64,000 nt of DNA, from assembly GCA_009809945.1 (NCBI GenBank), contig WTPW01000838.1, positions 194,029-258,028 of the forward strand. The letters run 5' to 3'. Below are positions 57,648 through 64,000 of this stretch, one piece after another (position 1 is the stretch's first letter; the number at the start of each line of letters is the position of its first letter). The stretch comes from Gigaspora margarita (taxonomy: Eukaryota; Glomeromycota; Glomeromycetes; Diversisporales; Gigasporaceae). Made by a program: the position numbers and the translations under genes. The notes under the pieces were generated by a model, which saw only the letters and a program-made list of their open reading frames with translations, was not told where the DNA came from and made no database searches.

Positions 57648-59318
57648 AGATATTAATTATGGAATATGTGCACACTGTAATAAATACTACACTTTTAAGG
57701 CATGGTGTCAAACATGTGATCCTGAAATAACAATTCAAAAATGGACAAGTGGAAATAAAGAGATTGACGTTTGCATAAAAGGTTTTCAGCTTAGAACTAA
57801 TGCTTATGAACTTATTGTTGAATGGATTCCATACGACAGATTGGATAATATTAAGAAAATTGGCGAAGGAGGATTTGGTTCTATATTTTCTGCAACCTGG
57901 TTGGATGGTATACGAAAAATTAATAGTGATTGGAATAAATATATAAGAACACGTAAACAATCTAGCATTGTTGCACTCAAAACCCTATCTGGTTCTAAGG
58001 AAAATCCTCTTGATTTTTTGAAAGAGGTAAGTTAAATAATTTATTGATGCTGTAATTTAGAGGTCTAATCCGAGTAAATCCGTCATCCGTTCATTCGTAT
58101 CGGATAATTCAGAACGGATAACAGATCCGATATCAGATATCCGGTTATTCGGATAATTATAGGATATCAATAGTAATCGGATATCCGTTATCCGTTGTCC
58201 GAGTATCCGATCTGAAGTTTATCCGGACGTTCGGACAAACATTATCCGGATTAGAACTATACTGCAACTTATTAAAACAAATTATGAACTAAAATATTGT
58301 ATAAATTCACAAAAGTTTGAAAATCATGTGAAATGTAGATTGTATGGTAGTAATCTAAGAATATATGGGTTAACCAAAAACAATGAAACAAACGAATACT
58401 TGATGGTATTTCGACTTGCTGATTATGGAAGCCTGCATAAGTTTTTAAAAACATATTTTCAGGATCTTACTTGGGAAATTAAATTAAAGCTACTTGAAGA
58501 TGTTGCATGGGATTTATACAGAATTCATAGTGCAGGATATATTCATGCAGACTTTCACAGTGGTAATATTTTACAAGATTATGACATTAATATGAGTATA
58601 CGATCTTGCATTGCAGATATGGGATTGTCAAAAAAGAGTGTTGATAGTGATCCAAGAGGTTGTATTTACGGAGTCATGCCTTATGTTGCTCCAGAGGTTT
58701 TATCAGGTCAAAAGTTTACAGAAGCTGCTGATATTTACGGTTCTGGAGTCATTATGTCAGAGATGTCAACTGGACAAAGACCTTTCGATGGTTATCAATT
58801 TGATGATGAGCTTGCGATAAAGATTTGTATTGGATTCCGGCCTGATTTTGCTCCTGGAACTCCAGATTGTTATATCGAATTAGCTAAACGGTGCATGGAT
58901 TCAGATCCACAAAAACGGCCTACTGCTTGTAATATTCGGAATAAGATTATGGAATGGAGAGATGCAGATAAAATTAAAAAGCAATTAGATGCGGATAAAA
59001 TGGTCAAAGAATTGCCAATTGTCTCACCAAAACATCCTGATTCTATGTATACAAGCAAAATTATCAATACTCAAAGAATATCAGCTGTTAGAGGTATTTA
59101 CTTTAAAACATTATGTTATAAATTTTTATTTATTTGTTGGTTCATTTAAAAACCGTTACAATATATATTAGCAACTTTATCAAGCAAACCTATCGAATCT
59201 GTTGAAGTTCCTACTGGTAAATACTATATTAAACTTATAGTATTTTTTGTTAAACAAGTTTCTTATTAATTATTATTTTGTATTAGTTGCAGAAGCCATT
59301 AGTTATATAAAAAATTAA
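57648..59318 (+). CDS. Protein kinase exons of the proposed Sel1-micro-exon-kinase gene
   Basis: Exons 57648-58026, 58316-59093, 59172-59216 and 59287-59318 have GT...AG introns of 289, 78 and 70 bp. The protein reads DINYGICAHCNKYYTFKAWC (ribbon), WTSGNKEIDVCIKGFQL, EWIPYDRLDN, glycine loop IGEGGFGSIFSATWLDG, IVALKTL, YGLTKN, GSLHKFLK, catalytic loop YIHADFHSGN (HAD for HRD), ADMGLSK (DMG for DFG), GVMPYVAPEV, and tail VAEAISYIKN-stop. All domain elements are present, so this is probably an active or near-active kinase of the expanded family. Joined to the Sel1 exon and 38 triplets it gives 1743 nt, 581 codons with stop. If the upstream part is not used, ATG 57611 gives MTNIKYAIDDLKRY and then hits a stop. 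That alternative needs a two-base shift to reach the ribbon, so it would make the gene broken at its start. Confidence 0.8.
58060..58258. mobile_element. k-mer island TATCCG / CGGATA inserted in a kinase intron
   Basis: This stretch of the 58027-58315 intron is filled with GGATA, TATCCG and GATATCCG in both orientations, with ends AGGTCTAATCCG and CGGATTAGAACT. Without it the intron would be about 90 bp, like its relatives. Flanks TGCTGTAA and TACTGCAA may be a decayed 8-bp duplication. Confidence 0.6.
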
Positions 59319-61260
59319 CATATTGCAGTTGTTGGGTGTAATTTTAATTTTTTCTTTTTTAAAAAAATGATAAATAACATCATGATCCAAATTTGAATCT
59401 ATCCTTTACAAAACGGTTACTATTATTTAAATAAATTGATATTTGTTATTGCATAGTGATATTATTTCTCCAAGTGTTAGAGTTGGCTTGATTTAGAGTC
59501 AAATTTTAGCAGAAATTTGATTTATTAAGCCTGACTGTTTTCATTGCAGTAGTTACATTTATTTTGTGGCTTGCTCATGTGATATGGCAACTATTATAAT
59601 TATATAGCTAGAAATTATGCATATGGAATTTTTCATTGCCAATTAGCAAACCTTGTAATAATATGTTGTTATCAATTACTAAGAATGTATTATAATATTT
59701 TTAATCAAAATTAAGAGATTTTGCATTTATAAATAAAGTTGGTTAGTCTTAAATTTTAATCAAGGAAAAAAAACCTAATATAAAAACTAAAAACAAGTTT
59801 AATTTTTTTTATCATTATCTCAATGTTGCACCTGGAATTTGCTCTAAATGTATATATTACAATTGTAATTGCAATTGAAACAACTAGAGCAATTTCAACT
59901 TTATTATAACAAGGACAAATGAAAATTTCCTAGAATTGCAACTGCACAAATATGAAACAAGCTGCAATATATATCTCTATAGACTTATGTTTGTAAATGA
60001 ATTGTCACCAAAATATTATTTGTGCCAACATCTTTTTGACATTCTATGACGTTGCAAAGTTTTGGATTCAATATTTGAATTATTATTAATAAACCTTAAT
60101 AAATGTATAGCAACAAAAATGAGTTATCAAATATTTATAAGATCTTCACAACTAGTCTTTGATTTAACAAGTTAAGTGTAATTATTCGATTTAAAATATA
60201 ATCATTTGTATTTAAGCATTCCAACAAGTTCAAGGTACATACACGATCACAAATCCATCTTTTTTTGAATTTTAATTTATAAAGTCCATGATATTACTAC
60301 AAAAACTTATTGTATACAGTAACTTATTGCAAACTAATAATTTTTTTCAGTGGATCATTAAAACTTTAGTTGATATAAGAAGAATAAGGTATTTTAATGA
60401 ATTGAGATATTCGGATCTTATTGTCCGAAGCATAGTGAGGACTAATATTACACGGCATCTGCTGACATAGGAGTTACTGTGTACCTTATATTTAATTCAC
60501 ATGAACTACATGTCTTTCAACTCCGAATAAAAGCGACCTATAAAAGATCAACAGGTATTAACCAGTCAGTCTCCCATTTTACATTTGAATATAAATATTA
60601 ATGCGAATATGTGAAATTTTGTGGGTAATCTTGGTTTGCTTCGGACTTTTATCAGATTCTGATTTCCTAGTAATAATCATTTCTCTTAGTGAAAAGATTG
60701 ACCACGAAGATGATCAAGATACAATCTTCTTTATAATAATCTTCTGGCAATACTATTAATCAAATATCTCATAAATTAGTGAACACACTGATTTCTCTCA
60801 CTGTGATCATTTAGTTATAGGATAATCTCGATTTGTTAAAGTGGCAGTGGTAAATTCTAGAGATAATATACCTTATGAGAGAATATGAAACTGCCACATT
60901 AAGATTTCATGCGACTTATATAAGACAATATCATGCCTTGCATGAGATAAAAAAATTTTAATGAAAATTTAAGATATGATCTAAAAAGAATTCTTGTCAC
61001 TTAGCACGTGTAACAATAATCTCATGGGAAATATGTGAAATGTGTACTAGATTTATTAAAATCACTATAAATCGGCTGTCGACTAAGACTAATGTCAAAA
61101 TACAATACTCACTCAACCTGTTACATTGTATTACTATATAACAATCTAATGAATTCCATATAAAAAAAATTCAGATCGAAAATAATTTCATAAAATACTA
61201 GTTGCAAACATTTTCATAAAAAAATTATAAACCATTTATAATTTTCAGAAAACAATACAT
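59319..61260. other. Noncoding 3' flank of the kinase gene
   Basis: AT-rich; no domain-bearing frame. The 60-codon frame near 60288 has no recognisable content. A transcription terminator must lie here but is not identifiable. Confidence 0.35.
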
Positions 61261-61261
61261 T

Positions 61262-61410
61262 ATGTTCTTTTTTATTTTAAAATTCCTTATACATTGTAAA
61301 CCACTAGCTAATTAGGGGTATTTCAAATTTTTATATAGTATGTTCTTTTTTATTTTAAAATTATTTATGCACTATAAACCACTAGCTAGTTAGGAATATT
61401 TCAAATTTTC
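61262..61410 (+). repeat. Tandem duplication, about 80-bp unit, two copies
   Basis: ATGTTCTTTTTTATTTTAAAAT, ...TTATRCA, AAACCACTAGCTA, TTAGG, TATTTCAAATTT occurs twice in direct succession with a few differences. Confidence 0.7.
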
Positions 61411-61537
61411 TTTTTTTGCAAAATAATAAACTTAAGGCTGTAAAAAGAGAATGATCCTATTTAATTTGAATTTTTTTTTCAAGAATTTGAAATGTTTCAT
61501 ATTCTTCAACTCTAAACCATCAATGTTAGTTTTAATA

Positions 61538-61667
61538 CCGTAAGTTGCTGCATAAACCACTCAGAGTCTCTTACATTTCACACTCTTACAAGATTAGTAA
61601 AAAAAAAATAATAAAGATCACGTGAGGGTCTACTATAAGGGGTGGTTTATGCGGTAACTTACAATAG
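61538..61667. mobile_element. 130-bp MITE, CCGTAAGTTGCTGCATAAAC ends
   Basis: CCGTAAGTTGCTGCATAAACCAC is complemented by GTGGTTTATGCGGTAACTTAC. The interior is noncoding. Confidence 0.7.
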
Positions 61668-61849
61668 TTTTTAATATGAATTATAAACACAATAACATTG
61701 CTCAGAACTGTCTAATTTTGCAAGATTGCACTTACATGAAATACTACTTGCAATTTCAGTTTTTTCTATACGGCTTAAAATAGAATTTTTAATTATGCTA
61801 TTTTTCAATGAAAAAAAAAACCAAAAATTTCATCACAGCCTTTAAGATT

Positions 61850-63150
61850 AGTACAATATCGATACCTTTAACCTTCATGATTGTAATAAGGTTTGCTTAT
61901 TTATCATATAGATTCCAAAATTTTTATGATAAATTATCTCAAATTGTTGTGAAAAATTAGTTTAAATTCATATGGATTATTTCTACAGAATATGCCTCAG
62001 CTTTTTACAAGTTATTCCTGAATGCATGTCATTATTCTTAATCCGTATTGTAAATATAAATTATTCAATAATTCTACCTTTGCATCTAAGATAAATATTT
62101 GTATATGTAGTAGTATTTCTAAATCTATATTTATCAAAGTATGTAGCATTTAGCTATTCTTAAGTTGCATTTTTTCCTATTCGATGTCAAATTTAGAATC
62201 ACAAATTTTAATTGAGAAGTGTTTAATTTATTACTTTTTGAATGTCACTTAAGAGTAAATTCATGTATCCATCTCTATAAAAGGGTCCAACAATCAAATT
62301 TGACAATATTTTCTTAATAAACATATAAGCATTATTTATTAATGATAAACTAATTATTCAACTCATTGTTATTGATTTATAATGTTATTATTAAATAAAG
62401 TATTTAAAAACCCTCTCAAATTCATTAATGTTTACTATCATAATATCTCTCATAAATTAGATTTATTAATTGATATACCGGTAATTGAACTGGGGCACCA
62501 AAAAAAATTTCACGCCCAATCAAATTTCAAGATAAGGTGTAACGTAGCACGATCAGAAAAATTCAAAACAAACGTTCGCTTTGTCAAAAATCGCCTATAA
62601 CTCAAAATCTAGTCTATGAAAGAACCTTCTGCGCATTAGTAAAAAAATTTCCTTGCAAATTTTGATATATAGAGTACTTCTAACCCAAGCCGAATAGCAA
62701 TACACTAACCCTAAAAAAACAAAACAAAATTTATTTCGAAATAGGTTTGAAATTTTTTTAGGTGGCGATTCTACCCTTGTGCGGTAATTGTAAAATAAAT
62801 TTAATCAAGTTAATGAATTCTTATTTAGGACTTTGGTTGTGCTGATTCAGTGAAAACATTATTATTCATATTTAGATGAAGTTTTAATAGCGTCAGTGAC
62901 CCACTTGCATTATATACTTAATATACTTAGATAATAATCACACATATTGTAAAATCGATAACTTCATAAAATAAATATTTCTATTTTTTACTGGATATTC
63001 CAAAATTCATAAAAATGGGGTAAAGATAGTTTAAATTATTTATTATTGCTTCACCATTGACCATCTTCTAATTTCATTCGCTGTAGTTTCTCGTGGATTT
63101 GTTTTACGATAATAGAAATTATACACGGTGTTTTGGATATATTAATAATT
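61850..63150. other. Noncoding AT-rich DNA
   Basis: No supported gene. The 72-codon frame at 62382-62600 has no domain and ordinary AT-rich composition. Confidence 0.35.
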
Positions 63151-63162
63151 GAGACTAGTGCT

Positions 63163-63275
63163 CCGAACGGGTCGGGTCGGGTCGGGTTGAAAACTTTCGG
63201 GTTAGAGCTTCAACCCGAACCGAACCCGACCCGACCCGACCCGACCCGAACCCGACCCGAAATTTTAGGGCTAAT
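63163..63275. repeat. k-mer island, CCCGA / TCGGG
   Basis: GGGTCGGGTCGGG on the left side and ACCCGACCCGACCC on the right form a strong GC-rich hairpin around GTTGAAAACTTTCGGGTTAG. Outer sequence is TAGTGCTCCGAA and TTTTAGGGCTA, weakly reminiscent of TAG-type ends. Confidence 0.65.
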
Positions 63276-63404
63276 ATATTAAATTTTTTAAAAAAATGAA
63301 TCCAATCGCCCTTTTTGCGCTTAAACGTTCAATAATTCATGTAACGATGATAATCGAAGTTGGCTAATCAAATCTAAGCACAATTAGTGATGGGCAAATC
63401 CCGA

Positions 63405-63465
63405 TTTTTTAAAAAATCCCGCGCGGGATCCGCGCGGGATTCGCGGGATTCACGGGATCGAGTAG
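63405..63465. repeat. k-mer island, GCGGGAT / ATCCCGC
   Basis: CCCGCGCGGGATCCGCGCGGG and repeated CGCGGGATT, CACGGGAT strings stand out sharply from the AT-rich background. A short AT microsatellite follows (63493-63520). Nothing else was seen to 64000. Confidence 0.55.
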
Positions 63466-64000
63466 AGTCGCTGGATTTTTCACGATTAATAAATATATAT
63501 ACATATATATATATATATATGATCACGAGGAATGTAATTTCTCGTTAAAATAATAATCATTTCTTATAAATCTTACAGCATTGATTACAAATAAAAATGC
63601 TTATATAGACTTTACCTACTTTTAAAACATTTGATCTTATAATTATTAAATTTATCAATTCAGATTTGCCTTAATTTTATCAATTTTTTTAAAATATTAT
63701 TATCTAAATACATATTTAAAATTATAATGGTAACAAAGCGATCAAATCATAAGCGTATAAAAATTTATAAATAATCAGGTGCACAGTAGCTGTCACAACA
63801 AGTAGATCCTCGATTTTGATTGGCTAAGAGCGATGATCAAAAACATTTGACCGGAATTACTCAGAATTTTGCTAATGAAACCACAGAGCCTATTAAGCGA
63901 AAATTGTTCCTGGGTTAATTTTTCCATAATGCGGGATTATTTTCCAAAATTTTCTATTTTTGTAATGAAAAAATCAAAGGCCGGAAATTAGTAAACAATT

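Noticed and set aside
57611-57655. ATG 57611 as a clean start of the kinase
   Set aside because: It runs into a stop after 14 codons and would need a two-base shift to reach the ribbon domain.
58272-59171. Other-frame readings across the kinase C-lobe
   Set aside because: They overlap the clearly coding frame with HADFHSGN and APEV motifs.

Overview
The window looks like nuclear DNA of an arbuscular mycorrhizal fungus (Glomeromycotina, Rhizophagus-like). The evidence is very AT-rich DNA, many long Sel1-repeat (tetratricopeptide-like) reading frames, and protein kinases of the family with a CxxC...WCxxC ribbon, a WTSGNKxID segment and an EWIPFNKL-type lead-in to the glycine loop. The assignment rests on family knowledge, not on a database search.

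Layout. 1-180: 3' tail of an unrecognised gene. 569-2372: an inverted-repeat element. 3984-10370 (minus): a giant Sel1 gene followed by a kinase. Exon phases suggest one Sel1-kinase gene with two one-base frameshifts. 11.8-43 kb: a gene-poor region of nested inverted-repeat elements, foldback hairpins, k-mer islands, a SINE and decayed Sel1 relics. One relic sits inside a 4.8-kb inverted-repeat element. 43.3-44.4 kb: a nested GC-richer element. 44556-45483 (plus): an ISG12/IFI6-16-like gene. 46885-50139 (minus): a kinase gene whose N-lobe exon is repeated four times in tandem. 50.7-52.8 kb: diverged repeats with two Helitron-like 3' ends. 53074-59318 (plus): a second Sel1-kinase gene. 59.3-64 kb: noncoding, with small inverted repeats and two k-mer islands.

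The main discovery candidate is 53469-57647, between the Sel1 exon and the kinase exons. It is a chain of 38 units, each with a splice acceptor (usually ATTAATTTAG), exactly three variable bases, then a splice donor (usually GTAAGTAT or GTGAGTAT). AG is kept in 38/38 units and GT in 36/38 (one is masked by an N, one is GA). If each triplet is a 3-nt micro-exon, the frame imposed by both flanking exons reads through all 38 codons with no stop. The other two phases contain ten stops and one stop. The full model is exactly divisible by three (1743 nt, 580 aa). Triplet base composition also fits codon positions in that phase. The proposal is a gene in which every codon of a 38-residue linker has its own exon. 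Splicing cannot be proven from DNA alone.

A second theme is a set of short elements, some ending in TAGGG-like inverted repeats, filled with forward and reverse copies of one 5-8-mer, with a different k-mer in different elements. One has a perfect 8-bp target duplication, which suggests hAT-type mobility. One interrupts an intron of the micro-exon gene.
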